The notes under the pieces were generated by a model. That model made no database searches, was not told the DNA's origin, and saw nothing but the letters and a program-made list of their open reading frames with translations. From the NCBI GenBank assembly GCA_043735935.1, contig JAYTDO010000322.1, positions 1 to 12,692 on the forward strand: a stretch of DNA of 12,692 nucleotides, given 5' to 3'. Positions 1 to 8,487 of this stretch are shown here, one piece after another. Each line of letters begins with the position of its first letter. Position 1 is the first letter of the stretch. The stretch comes from JANLQB01 sp043735935. GTDB taxonomy: Bacteria > Verrucomicrobiota > Verrucomicrobiia > Chthoniobacterales > Chthoniobacteraceae. The position numbers were made by a program, and so were the translations under genes.

Positions 1-2
1 AC

Positions 3-1600
3 GGTTATCTCGACGGTTCGATCATTTTCCAAAGCGGCAACGGGGGAAACGGCGGCGGCGCCCTCGGTGCCGGACGCGGCGGCGCGATCCAAACGATCAA
101 CGCCAATGTCGCCACGCTTCAAGCGACCTTCACCATGCGCTCCGGTAACGGCGGCGCCGGAACGGCCGGCGGTGCGGCGGGAGCGGCAGGCGGCATAATC
201 AACGGCGTCACCCTCGCAACGGCGGGCGCGGCGAACGGGATCACGATCGATGCCGGCGACGGCGGCGCGGGCAATGGAAATGGCAACGGCGGCAGCGGCG
301 GTGGGATCGGGGTCGTCGTGGTGAGTTCGGCCGAGACGGACTCCGCTCAATTCCTCGCCGGCAATGGCGGCAACGCCGCGGCGACCGGACTCGGGGTGGG
401 CGGCGATGGCGGCGGGATCAACAAGGTGACACTCACGGGCGCGTTTGGTGGTGGCGCGATTCGGACCATCGCGGGAGCGGGCGGCAACGGCGGAAATGCG
501 GGCAACGGCGGCAATGGCGGCCCGATCGCAAAGGTGACCCTTTCGGTGCTCAGCGGCGCTTTGAATGACTCGAGAATCGCGTCCGGCGCCGGTGGCAAGG
601 GCGGTCTCGCCGGTGGTCTCGGGGGCAGCATTAACCGCCTCGTTTTCAGTGCCGGCAAAAAGCTCGTCGATGGGCAGAACTTCGATGTCGAAGCGGGATC
701 CGGCGGCGCTGGCGGTTCGGGCGCGGGTGGCATCGGCGGCTCGGTGAGCACGACGACCATCACGAACGCGGGTGACCTTTCCGCGATCACCCTGATCTCC
801 GGCACCGGCGGCGCGAGCACGGGAAACAGCGGCGGTGCGGGCGGGACGGTCTTCGGCGCAAACATCACCAACGCCGGTCGCATGAGTTCCGCTCTGGTCA
901 TTAACGGAGGGAGCGGCGGAGGCGGTGTGACCGGCGGTGTCGGCGGTCGCGTGACCGGGATTACGTTTTTGAATTCGGGCGCGCTCGTCGACGGGAGTTC
1001 GTTCACCAGCGGCGCCGGGGGCGATGGGACTGCGGGTGATGGCGGCAGGGCTGGCGACATCGACACCATCAAGATCGTCGATCTCGTTGGCCGCCACTTT
1101 TATAATATGGAAAGCGGCGGCGGTGGTGACGGGGGCGGCACGGGCAACGGCGGGATCGGTGGCAGTATTTTTGGCATCAAAGTAAACGCGCCATTGGGAT
1201 CCCTCGTGGGTGGTGGTGAAAATGGCGGCGATGGCGTCATCGGTGGTGCGGGTGGACGGGTGAGCGGGATCAAGGGACTGATCGGCGGCATCGATATGAA
1301 CGGGGGCAACGGCGGCAATGGAACCACCGGCAACGGTGGTGCGGGTGGTGCGTTCAGCGACTTTACGGTGACGGTGACGCAGTTCATCACGCTGCTCAGC
1401 GCGGGTAATGGGGGCGGCAGCTCGAGCGGCGCCGGGGGCGTCGGCGGCTCGGCGTCTGCCTTGCATGTGATCGGGGACATTGGTCGGTTCGAAGGCGCGC
1501 AGGGTTTCGGCTTGGTGGGCAACACGATGGGAGGGCTCGTCGTCGGTCTTGGAGGGACGGGGGCGGGCGGGCTGTTCGCGAATAACGGTGCCGTGGGCGA
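3..1600 (+). repeat. Coding tandem repeat, about 31-46 aa (93-138 nt) per unit
   Basis: Successive units begin with a hydrophobic beta segment (IINGVTL, IGVVVV, INKVTL, IAKVTL, INRLVF, VSTTTI, VFGANI, VTGITF, IDTIKI, IFGIKV, VSGIKG, FSDFTV, ASALHV) and end in a Gly-rich run of GxGGxGG type. Unit length varies and DNA identity between units is modest, so the array is old and held at the protein level rather than freshly amplified. The regular strand-plus-glycine-turn pattern would suit a stacked beta solenoid or polyglycine-like sheet; that fold is inference. Confidence 0.75.
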
Positions 1601-1892
1601 CATCACTGCGCGCCGCATCTCGGCCATCATCGCGGCGAATGTGAATTCCCCGTCGTTCAACGGCGATCTGAGCACCCGAAACGCGGTGTTCTCCATCGCA
1701 AACGTCGTGGCCAACCGCATCGGCACGGACCTGAACCGGAACAACGTCTTCGATTTCACCGATACGGCCACGATGGGCTTCAGCCTGGACGAGGCGGATG
1801 TGGCCATCGACGGCCTCGTGGTGGTCCGCGCCGCCGGGCTGAGCGCCACCTCGCTGAGCGTGGCGCCGCTGAAGCTCGTCACGACCGTTTGA
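3..1892 (+). CDS. Glycine-rich tandem-repeat surface/exported protein, 5' end outside the window
   Basis: The frame is open from the first full codon at position 3, so the ATG at 135 is internal and the true start lies upstream. About 13 to 14 degenerate repeats of roughly 31 to 46 residues are visible. Each has a short beta-type segment (patterns such as INKVTL, VSTTTITN, VTGITFLNSG) followed by a Gly/Asn/Ala-rich turn region (GAGGNGGNAGNGGNGG style). The repeats fade after about nt 1600. The non-repetitive C-terminal tail contains an acidic Asp/Asn segment (DLNRNNVFDFTD, nt 1729-1764) that looks like a calcium-binding loop. I see no PEP-CTERM or LPXTG sorting signal. The composition resembles PE-PGRS and other beta-strand-repeat proteins, but homology to mycobacterial PE-PGRS is not implied. 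A role as a large extracellular adhesin or matrix protein is an inference from repeat type only. No enzymatic domain is visible. Confidence 0.85.
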   Translation, partial: GYLDGSIIFQSGNGGNGGGALGAGRGGAIQTINANVATLQATFTMRSGNGGAGTAGGAAGAAGGIINGVTLATAGAANGITIDAGDGGAGNGNGNGGSGGGIGVVVVSSAETDSAQFLAGNGGNAAATGLGVGGDGGGINKVTLTGAFGGGAIRTIAGAGGNGGNAGNGGNGGPIAKVTLSVLSGALNDSRIASGAGGKGGLAGGLGGSINRLVFSAGKKLVDGQNFDVEAGSGGAGGSGAGGIGGSVSTTTITNAGDLSAITLISGTGGASTGNSGGAGGTVFGANITNAGRMSSALVINGGSGGGGVTGGVGGRVTGITFLNSGALVDGSSFTSGAGGDGTAGDGGRAGDIDTIKIVDLVGRHFYNMESGGGGDGGGTGNGGIGGSIFGIKVNAPLGSLVGGGENGGDGVIGGAGGRVSGIKGLIGGIDMNGGNGGNGTTGNGGAGGAFSDFTVTVTQFITLLSAGNGGGSSSGAGGVGGSASALHVIGDIGRFEGAQGFGLVGNTMGGLVVGLGGTGAGGLFANNGAVGDITARRISAIIAANVNSPSFNGDLSTRNAVFSIANVVANRIGTDLNRNNVFDFTDTATMGFSLDEADVAIDGLVVVRAAGLSATSLSVAPLKLVTTV

Positions 1893-1951
1893 TGGAACGT
1901 GCGAGCGATGTGCGTCGTCGATAGCTCGTCGTGCATTATTTAAATGGTTTC

Positions 1952-1988
1952 AGGCAAAGACGCGAAGAATGCTCGCGGTTGTCTGCCT
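1952..1988 (+). other. Imperfect stem-loop between the repeat protein and the ThuA gene
   Basis: AGGCA (1952-1956) can pair with TGCCT (1984-1988), GAC (1959-1961) with GTC (1981-1983), and GCGA (1962-1965) with TCGC (1973-1976). This gives about 12 base pairs with bulges and a 7-base loop. It lies 60 bases after the stop at 1892 and 52 bases before the start at 2041. No T-run follows, so it is not a classical intrinsic terminator. It may be a factor-dependent terminator hairpin or a leader structure of the downstream gene, or chance in GC-rich DNA. Nothing else is recognisable in 1893-2040. Confidence 0.3.
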
Positions 1989-2040
1989 GCCCGCGTATGA
2001 CGCGCACCCCGCCCCTTTCAAAACTGCCCACCCTTTAAGT

Positions 2041-2523
2041 ATGAAACGCATCCTCCTCGCCCTCGCCCTCATTTGCTCGCTCGTCCACGCGCAAGCGGCT
2101 GATCCGCTCCGGGTCTTCATCCGCGGCGGAAAGAAATCCCACGGCCCAAACGCGCATGAACACGAGCGTTTCCTGAACGACTGGACGAAACTCCTCGCCG
2201 AGCGCGGGATGAAGACGGACGGCGCGATGGATTGGCCGACTGCCGCGCAGTTCGCGCAGACCGATGTGCTCGTGATGTACGCGCAGGACGGCGGCAATGC
2301 GACGCCCGAGCAGAAGGCGAATCTCGAAACTTTCACCAAACGCGGCGGCGGCATCGTCGTCATCCACACGGCTGCGGTGAGCGACGACCCGGCGTGGTGG
2401 AAGAGCGTGATCGGCGGCGCGTGGGTGCAGGGGAAAACGAAGTGGAAGGAAGGCCCGATGGATCTTTATTACACCGAGAACCAGCGCCTCGGCGGCGGGC
2501 ACCCGATCACGAAGGGCGCGTAG
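2041..2523 (+). CDS. N-terminal fragment of the ThuA/PVC dehydrogenase-cytochrome protein (signal peptide and first half of ThuA domain)
   Basis: I chose ATG 2041 over an in-frame ATG at 1969 because it places a typical signal peptide (MKRILLALALICSLVHAQAA) exactly at the N terminus; the upstream extension (YDAHPAPFKTAHPLS) is not export-like. No clear Shine-Dalgarno precedes it. The mature part begins a ThuA-like domain (PF06283 type, a class I glutamine-amidotransferase-like fold linked to carbohydrate metabolism): RVFIRGGKKSHGPNAHEHE, then VLVMYAQDGG, a GGGIVVIHTAAV strand-turn, and HPITKGA at the end. Translation stops at TAG 2521, in the middle of the ThuA fold. The same frame then stays open for 1,558 codons starting NFHIDDEIYYDMD, the expected continuation of ThuA. 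It is therefore the 5' part of one gene with 2557-7200, and alone should be an exported incomplete domain. Confidence 0.85.
   Translation: MKRILLALALICSLVHAQAADPLRVFIRGGKKSHGPNAHEHERFLNDWTKLLAERGMKTDGAMDWPTAAQFAQTDVLVMYAQDGGNATPEQKANLETFTKRGGGIVVIHTAAVSDDPAWWKSVIGGAWVQGKTKWKEGPMDLYYTENQRLGGGHPITKGA
2521..2523 (+). other. In-frame TAG interrupting an otherwise intact large gene (codon 161)
   Basis: Counting from ATG 2041, codon 161 of 1,719 is TAG. Both flanks belong to one ThuA domain: HPITKGA before it and NFHIDDEIYYDMD after it. The second ThuA domain at the C terminus has the matching junction NPITKGV-PAT-FEITDELYNY without a stop, which shows that the reading frame should continue here. 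There is no frameshift and no other stop in the rest of the gene. Possible causes are a single-base substitution (TCG, TTG, TGG, AAG, CAG or GAG are each one change away), a sequencing or assembly error, or stop readthrough. I see no sign of a suppression context. Confidence 0.9.
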
Positions 2524-2556
2524 AATTTCCACATCGACGACGAGATCTACTACGAC

Positions 2557-5500
2557 ATGGACATCTCGCCTGACGTGAAGGTGCTCGCGACGAGCTACAC
2601 GCCGAATGTCTCCGCGGGCAAGAAAGCCGCCGAGGGCGGTGTCGTTTCCATCTACGACATCCAGCCGCAGATGTGGGCTTACGAAAAGGACAACTACCGG
2701 GCGGTCGTCAGCATCCCGGGGCATCTGTATTTCACCTTCGAGAAGCCGCACTACCGCGCGATCCTGCTGCGCAGCATCTCGTGGGTCGCGAAGCACACGA
2801 ACCTCGATGAATACTGCAAGCCGGAGGAACTCGCCGCGCTCACCTATCCCGAAGGCGGGCCGCAGCGCCCGGAGGTCACGCTCAAAAATCTCGAGGTTCA
2901 TCCCGACTTCTCGCTCAAGCTCGTCGCCTCCGAGCCGCTCATCACGAAGCCGATGAATTTCGACTGGGACGCCGCGGGCCGGCTGTGGGTCGCCGAGACG
3001 CCCGAGTACCCGAATGGCCGCCGCGGGATGCGCCCGGATTATCGCGGCAAGGAGTGGAAGGATCACGGCGGCATCGACCCCGACCCCGGCCAGCAGGAGC
3101 GCAAGGCCATCGACAAAATCAGCATCCTCACGGACACCGACGGCGACGGCGTCATGGACAAAAAGGAAATCTTTTACGAGGGCCTCGAACTCGTCACCGG
3201 CCTCGTCTTTTACAAGGACGGCGTTATCGTCACGCAAGCGCCCGACATCCTCTGGTTGCGCGACACGGACGGCGATGGCAAGGCCGACAAAGTCGAGACG
3301 CTTTACACCGGCCTCGGCACCGGCGACACGCACGCCGTCATCAACAACCCGCGCATGGGCTGGGACGGCTGGATCTACGCCACGCATGGCTACAGCGGGA
3401 GCGCGCACGTTTTCAATGGCGACAAGTCGAAGGACTTCGGCGGCATCGGCTCGGGCGTCGTGCGTTTCAAGCCGGACGGCTCGGCCATCGAGCAGTATTC
3501 ATCGAAAGGCGGCAACACTTGGGGCCTCGAAATCACCGGCGACAATCGCGTGATGTGGACGCAGCCCACGAGCGGCCAGCTCCTCATGCAGACCGTGCTC
3601 CCCGAGTACGCGCTGGCGCGCGGAAAAGTCGGCAGCACCGCGAGCTTCGCCGTCGTCGAGCCATCGCTGAAGACTTTCCCCGCGATGACTTGGGAGCAGG
3701 TGGCGTATCGCCAGATCGACTGGGTCGGCTCCTTCACCGCCGCCGCCGGCTGCGTCGTCTATGACGGCGGCTCGTGGCCCGCGGAATACAACGGCGACTA
3801 CTTCACCACCGAGCCGACCATCAACATCGTCCACCACGCGCGCCTCACGCCGCAGGGCAGCAGCTTCACATTCCACAAACTGCCGGGCCGCGAGGAGACC
3901 GAGTTCATCCGCAGCAAGGACATGTGGTTCCGCCCGATCGAAGTGCGCGTCGGCCCAGACGGCGCGGTTTATGTCGGCGACTTTTACAACCAGGCCGTCA
4001 TCCACAACGACACGCGCGGCCCCGATCACAACAAGGTCAACGCCGCCGTGCGCCCCGACCGCGATCATTATTTCGGACGCATCTGGCGGCTCGATCACAA
4101 GGATGCGGCAAAGAACGCCGTGCCGGATTTGTCGAAGGCGGACGTGCCAGCGCTGGCGAAGGCGCTCGAACATCCGAACCGCGTGGTGCGGATGAATGCG
4201 AGCCGATTGCTGGTCGAGAAGATGGGCGGCGTCCGCGCGCAGGAAGTGAATCTCGGTGTCTTCGCCAGTGCGCTGAACAGCGCGAACCCGGAAGTCCGCG
4301 TCGCCACCCTTTGGACTCTCTACGCGACCCACGACCTCAACGAAAAGGCGATCAGCCTGCTGCTTGCCGAAAAAGATCCGATCATCGCGAGAAATGCCGC
4401 CCTCATCATCGAGGCCGATGCCGCCACAAGGACGGCGGCATCCTCCTATAATCCGAGCCACGTCGCGGCCCCGCTGGCAAAGCTCCTGTCGAATGATGAT
4501 GCCCAAGTCCGCCTCGCCGCGTTGCGCGCGCTCGCCGCCGGGTCCCTCAGCGATGAGGCCACGACTGCCCTCATCGCCGCCTGGCCGAAGTTCGACGACG
4601 ACTTCCAAAAGTCCGCCGCCGTCGGAGCCGCCGCGCAGAATCCCGCCGCGAGCATCGCCGCCGCGCTCGCTAGGGGGGATGCCTCGCTCGCGCCACTCGT
4701 CGATCAACTCGTGCAGAACATCGGCAAGAAGAACGACGCCGACACCGCGGGCAAACTGGTCATCGCCCTCGCCGCCAAGCCTGCCAGCGCCGATGCGCTC
4801 AAGCGCGGCATCCTCGACACGCTCGGAAAGTCGCTCAAGGACGCGCCTGCGATGACGCCCGAGCTTTCCGCCGCACTGGCAAAACTCCTCGGCAGCGGCG
4901 CCAGCGGCAGCGCGCTCCCGCTCGCCGCGAAGTGGGACAAAGCCGGCACGCTCAAGGGCGCGACCGAAAAACTCATCACCGACCTTTTCACCAAGCTGAA
5001 TACCGGAAGCGAAGCCGACCGCATCGCGGCCGCCGGGAGCCTGCTCGGGCTGCGCAGCGTCAATGACAAGGCGCTCCCGGCCGTGGCGAAACTGCTCACC
5101 GACGCCAAACTCTCCGGCGGATCCAAAGCCGCCCTCATCGCTTCGCTGAGCGAGACGGGCGATGCGGCGGTCGGACCTGCGCTCACCGCCGCCTTCCCTT
5201 CACTCGATGCCACGGGACAGGCTGCCGCGTTCGACGCCGTGCTCAAGCGCAGCGAATGGACCAACGGGCTGCTCGACGCGGTGAAAGCCAAGAGCGTCGC
5301 GCTCACGAACCTCGGGCCGGCCAACGTCGCCCGCCTCCGTTCGTATCCCGACCCGGCGATCTCCAAACGCGCCACCGAGATGCTCGACGAGTTGAACCCG
5401 ATGGCGAAGGCGAAGAACGACGTGATCGCGAAACTGCTTCCCGTCGTCGAAGGCCGTGGCGGCGACGCGGCGAAAGGCAAGACCGTCTTCTCCACGACCT

Positions 5501-7200
5501 GCGCCATTTGCCATAACTTCGACGGCGCCGGCGCCAACGTCGGCCCCGGCCTCACCGGCATGGGTTCGCACGCGCCCGCCGAATTGCTGACAGCGATCGT
5601 CGATCCGAATCGCGAGGTGGACCCGAGCTTCGTCGCCTGGAACTTCGAGATGAAAAATGGCCAGTTCTTCGCCGGCGTGATCGCCCGCGAAAACCCGTCC
5701 GCCGTCGTGATCCATAGCCTCGCCGGCGAACAGGAAATCAAGGTCGCCGACATCAAGGCGCGCACAAACACCGGCCGCTCGCTGATGCCGGAAGGCTTTG
5801 ACGGTCTGGGCGCCGAGGCGCTCCGAGATGTCATTGCCTACATGGTGAGCGTGGATGGCGGGAAGTTCCGCGCGCTCGATCTGAGCAGCGCCTACACGAC
5901 CACGACCTCTCGCGGCATTTACAACAGGCAAGAGGCCACCGCCGAATCGTTCGTCTTTAACAAGACCGGCACTGTCAGCGTTGGCGGCGTCCCGTTCAGT
6001 ATCATGGCGCCTGAAAAGGCAGCGACGGGGAAGAATATCATCGTACTCAAAGGCGGGCCGGATCGCTCGTATGCAAAGACGCTGCCGCAGAAAGTCGAAG
6101 TGAAGGCGGGCGGCTTCAAGGCGAACCGACTGCACTTCCTCGGCGGCGTGACTGGCTGGGGTTTCCAGAATAACGACGACCGGGGTGACGTGCTGAAAAT
6201 CACGGTGCACACGGCAGCCGGACAGCGTGAGACCATTGTTTGCAAAAACGGCACCGAGTTCTCCGATTACTTCAATCGGGTGGAGGTGCCTGGGTCGAAA
6301 TTCGCGGAAGGAATCGTGCGGGATCACCAGATGCGTTGGTTCAGCAAGCAGCTGACCGGCACGCAGGAGATCGACCACATCACGCTGGAAAGTTTCGACA
6401 CGGGTTCGGTGCCGACGCTCGTCGCGATCACGGCGGAACTTGCCGACGCGAACGCGAAGCCGCTCGAAGTCGCGGCGGCTCCCGCACCTGCCGCGAAAAC
6501 GGCGGGCGACGCGGGATTCGTCCCGCAGTTCAACGACGCCGTGCCGCAGCCGCCCGCAAAGGCGAATGGCCCGCGCGTCCTGCTCGTCGGCGGCGGATCG
6601 TCGCATGACTTCGTGAAATTCTTCGGCGCAGCCGACAAGGCCATCCTCACGCCGGTCGTCGGCTGGGTGGACTTCACGCAAAACCTCAACGGCATCGCGC
6701 CGATCCTGAAAGACATCGACGTGCTGGTGCTCAGCGCGAACCAGCCGATCTCATCCGAGACGAAGAAGGCGCTGATCGACTTCGCGAATGCCGGGAAGGG
6801 CATCATCGCGCTGCATCCGGGGACGTGGTACGCGTGGAATCATTTCCCAGAATGGAACGCGCAGATCGTCGGCGGCGGCACCCGCGGACACGATGCGCTC
6901 GGGCCGTATCCGGTCACCGTCACGAACGCGACGAACCCGATCACCAAGGGCGTCCCCGCGACGTTCGAGATCACCGATGAGTTGTATAATTACAACGCCG
7001 ATCCGGCTGGGACGCCGATCGACGTGCTCGTGACGGCGACCAGCCCGAAAACGAGCAAGACATTCCCGCAGGTCTTCATCGTCAAGCACCCGAAGGCGCG
7101 CATCGTCGGGATCACGCTCGGTCACGACGCCCGCGCGCACGATCTTCCTGCGTACCAGACGCTGCTGAAGAATGCGGTGCAGTGGGCGGCGGGAAAATAA
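2557..7200 (+). CDS. Main part of a multidomain secreted protein: ThuA - PVC-type dehydrogenase propeller - HEAT-like repeats - CxxCH haem domain - beta-sandwich - ThuA
   Basis: Residues are counted from ATG 2557; the frame is open from 2524. Residues 1-95 finish the N-terminal ThuA domain. Residues about 115-518 form a Pirellula/Verrucomicrobium-type membrane-bound dehydrogenase propeller (HPDFSLKLVASEPLITKP to HYFGRIWRLDHKDA), with two calcium-type loops, DTDGDGVMDKKE (193-204) and DTDGDGKADKVE (236-247). About 525-950 is an Ala-rich helical HEAT-like region. About 967-1095 is a PVC-type c-haem domain with C982-A-I-C985-H986 and probable distal Met1077 (SLMPEGF). About 1110-1320 is beta-rich and unassigned. 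Residues 1339-1547 form a second, complete ThuA domain (PRVLLVGGGSSHD; NPITKGV; ITDELYNY). The likely role is oxidation or processing of carbohydrate-type compounds outside the cytoplasm, with electrons passed to the haem; the substrate is unknown. Without readthrough of TAG 2521 this part lacks its signal peptide, so haem attachment would be impossible. Confidence 0.88.
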   Translation: MDISPDVKVLATSYTPNVSAGKKAAEGGVVSIYDIQPQMWAYEKDNYRAVVSIPGHLYFTFEKPHYRAILLRSISWVAKHTNLDEYCKPEELAALTYPEGGPQRPEVTLKNLEVHPDFSLKLVASEPLITKPMNFDWDAAGRLWVAETPEYPNGRRGMRPDYRGKEWKDHGGIDPDPGQQERKAIDKISILTDTDGDGVMDKKEIFYEGLELVTGLVFYKDGVIVTQAPDILWLRDTDGDGKADKVETLYTGLGTGDTHAVINNPRMGWDGWIYATHGYSGSAHVFNGDKSKDFGGIGSGVVRFKPDGSAIEQYSSKGGNTWGLEITGDNRVMWTQPTSGQLLMQTVLPEYALARGKVGSTASFAVVEPSLKTFPAMTWEQVAYRQIDWVGSFTAAAGCVVYDGGSWPAEYNGDYFTTEPTINIVHHARLTPQGSSFTFHKLPGREETEFIRSKDMWFRPIEVRVGPDGAVYVGDFYNQAVIHNDTRGPDHNKVNAAVRPDRDHYFGRIWRLDHKDAAKNAVPDLSKADVPALAKALEHPNRVVRMNASRLLVEKMGGVRAQEVNLGVFASALNSANPEVRVATLWTLYATHDLNEKAISLLLAEKDPIIARNAALIIEADAATRTAASSYNPSHVAAPLAKLLSNDDAQVRLAALRALAAGSLSDEATTALIAAWPKFDDDFQKSAAVGAAAQNPAASIAAALARGDASLAPLVDQLVQNIGKKNDADTAGKLVIALAAKPASADALKRGILDTLGKSLKDAPAMTPELSAALAKLLGSGASGSALPLAAKWDKAGTLKGATEKLITDLFTKLNTGSEADRIAAAGSLLGLRSVNDKALPAVAKLLTDAKLSGGSKAALIASLSETGDAAVGPALTAAFPSLDATGQAAAFDAVLKRSEWTNGLLDAVKAKSVALTNLGPANVARLRSYPDPAISKRATEMLDELNPMAKAKNDVIAKLLPVVEGRGGDAAKGKTVFSTTCAICHNFDGAGANVGPGLTGMGSHAPAELLTAIVDPNREVDPSFVAWNFEMKNGQFFAGVIARENPSAVVIHSLAGEQEIKVADIKARTNTGRSLMPEGFDGLGAEALRDVIAYMVSVDGGKFRALDLSSAYTTTTSRGIYNRQEATAESFVFNKTGTVSVGGVPFSIMAPEKAATGKNIIVLKGGPDRSYAKTLPQKVEVKAGGFKANRLHFLGGVTGWGFQNNDDRGDVLKITVHTAAGQRETIVCKNGTEFSDYFNRVEVPGSKFAEGIVRDHQMRWFSKQLTGTQEIDHITLESFDTGSVPTLVAITAELADANAKPLEVAAAPAPAAKTAGDAGFVPQFNDAVPQPPAKANGPRVLLVGGGSSHDFVKFFGAADKAILTPVVGWVDFTQNLNGIAPILKDIDVLVLSANQPISSETKKALIDFANAGKGIIALHPGTWYAWNHFPEWNAQIVGGGTRGHDALGPYPVTVTNATNPITKGVPATFEITDELYNYNADPAGTPIDVLVTATSPKTSKTFPQVFIVKHPKARIVGITLGHDARAHDLPAYQTLLKNAVQWAAGK

Positions 7201-7206
7201 CCAGCC

Positions 7207-8448
7207 ATGACCGTGTCTCTTCGGTGTTCCGCCTTTGTGGCCGCGTTGCTGTTCACTGCGCGCATTGCAGCGCAGGCGGCGGATTATTTTCCGCCGCCGG
7301 ATAGCGAGGGCGGTTGGCGGGCGCTGTCGGATGCGGCGCAGATCCGCGAGCTGGCGGGGATGGATTTGGCGAGGTTACAGCAGGCATTCGAGCTGACCCA
7401 GCGCGGGACGCAGAATGGCGGACTGCTCGTCGTGCGGCACGGATACCTGGTGTTTGAAAAGTATTTCGGCCGCGCGAGCCGGAATGCGAATCCCGACATG
7501 GCGTCGACCGGGAAGGCGTTCACAAGCATCGCGTGCGGGATCATGCTGAACGAATTCCGGGACAAGATTCCGGAGGGTTTGGACACGAAGGTTTTCACCG
7601 AAAAATATCTGCCGGAGGCGTTCCCGCTCGATGATCCCCGGAAGGCGGAGATCACGCTCGGGCACCTGCTTTGCATGACCGCGGGTTACAATGGCGAAGG
7701 TGGCGCGCCGACGAACGTGGTGCGCGGAGTCGCCTCGCCGGGGAAGGCGGTGGCGGGTCAAAATATTCGCGATCTCGATCTGTCTTCGTTGCGGGTACCG
7801 TTGTGGACTGATCCGGGCGCCGGTTACTCGTACTCGTCGCCGGCACCGCACATCGCGTCGCTTGTGCTCCGGCATGTCACGGAAATGGAGCTTCAGGATT
7901 ACATCGCCGATCGGCTGGCGAAGCCGATGGGCTGGGGCGCGTGGGGTTACTGCCTCCATCGCGGGGATTTCACGATGCCGCACGCGAATGGCGCGGGGAG
8001 CATCGCGGTCCACGCCACGGATGCGCTGCGTTTCGGCTACTGCCTGCTGCACCAGGGGAAATGGGGCGAGCGTCAGCTTGTGCCCGCGGATTACATCGCG
8101 AAGTGCCACGAGGCTTCGCCGTACAATCCGCACACGCCGTTCGCGCTCCAGTTCGAGCACAATGCGGATGGTCACGTGGTCGGCGCGCCGCGCGATGCCT
8201 TCTACAAATCCGGCGCGGGCGGCTTCGGCATCTTCATCGTGCCGTCGATGGATGTGGTCATCTACAAGCTCGGCGGAAACAGCGGGCAGTACGATCCGGC
8301 GCTGACGGGCCTGCCGCAGCCGGCGCCCGATGTTTCGCGAGATGACTGGAAGCCGATCGCGCGCACTCCTTTCAATGAAGGGAGCCTCGGCGGCGACGAC
8401 GGGCTGCGCCGGGTGTTGGAGTTGGTATCGTCCGCCGTGCGGGACTGA
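7207..8448 (+). CDS. Exported serine hydrolase, beta-lactamase/penicillin-binding fold (class C type)
   Basis: 413 residues. The N terminus (MTVSLRCSAFVAALLFTARIAAQA) is a signal peptide; the mature protein starts near ADYFPPPDSEGGWR. The nucleophile motif S-x-x-K is S100-T-G-K103 in PDMASTGKAFTSIACG. The second motif is Y207-S-Y in GAGYSYSSPAPH, where classical enzymes have Y-x-N. A K334-S-G motif in FYKSGAGGFGIFIVP takes the place of the third box. The family (PF00144) includes esterases, DD-peptidases, amide hydrolases and beta-lactamases, so the substrate cannot be read from sequence. A periplasmic esterase or amidase is more likely than an antibiotic-resistance enzyme. It starts 6 bases after the stop of the preceding gene, which suggests one operon, perhaps for breakdown of the same compound. 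There is no strong Shine-Dalgarno, only GGGAAA further upstream. Confidence 0.88.
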   Translation: MTVSLRCSAFVAALLFTARIAAQAADYFPPPDSEGGWRALSDAAQIRELAGMDLARLQQAFELTQRGTQNGGLLVVRHGYLVFEKYFGRASRNANPDMASTGKAFTSIACGIMLNEFRDKIPEGLDTKVFTEKYLPEAFPLDDPRKAEITLGHLLCMTAGYNGEGGAPTNVVRGVASPGKAVAGQNIRDLDLSSLRVPLWTDPGAGYSYSSPAPHIASLVLRHVTEMELQDYIADRLAKPMGWGAWGYCLHRGDFTMPHANGAGSIAVHATDALRFGYCLLHQGKWGERQLVPADYIAKCHEASPYNPHTPFALQFEHNADGHVVGAPRDAFYKSGAGGFGIFIVPSMDVVIYKLGGNSGQYDPALTGLPQPAPDVSRDDWKPIARTPFNEGSLGGDDGLRRVLELVSSAVRD

Positions 8449-8487
8449 GCGGCTCGCGCGAGCGTGTCATAAACGCGACAGCGACTT

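Noticed and set aside
347..1072. Proline-rich minus-strand frame opposite the glycine repeats
   Set aside because: GGC/GGT-rich coding DNA reads as Pro codons on the other strand; this is a mirror of the Gly repeat. The frame at 1100-1936 is the same kind of artefact.
3..1600. CRISPR array
   Set aside because: The repetition is coding, of variable length, and lacks identical repeats with unique spacers. No cas genes are present.
1969..2040. Upstream ATG 1969 as the start of the ThuA gene
   Set aside because: It would add 24 non-hydrophobic residues before a perfect signal peptide that begins at ATG 2041, and it lies inside a predicted stem-loop.
2521..2523. Selenocysteine or programmed pyrrolysine insertion
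   Set aside because: The codon is TAG, not TGA, so selenocysteine does not apply. The position is a non-catalytic turn in ThuA, and no pyrrolysine machinery or insertion signal is visible.
2035..3408. Long minus-strand open frame (457 codons) opposite the ThuA/dehydrogenase gene
   Set aside because: It is antisense to a clearly conserved protein; its composition is Val/Arg/Asp-rich and shows no motif. Long antisense frames are expected at this GC content. The same applies to 3499-4707, 4704-5834 and 5200-6681.
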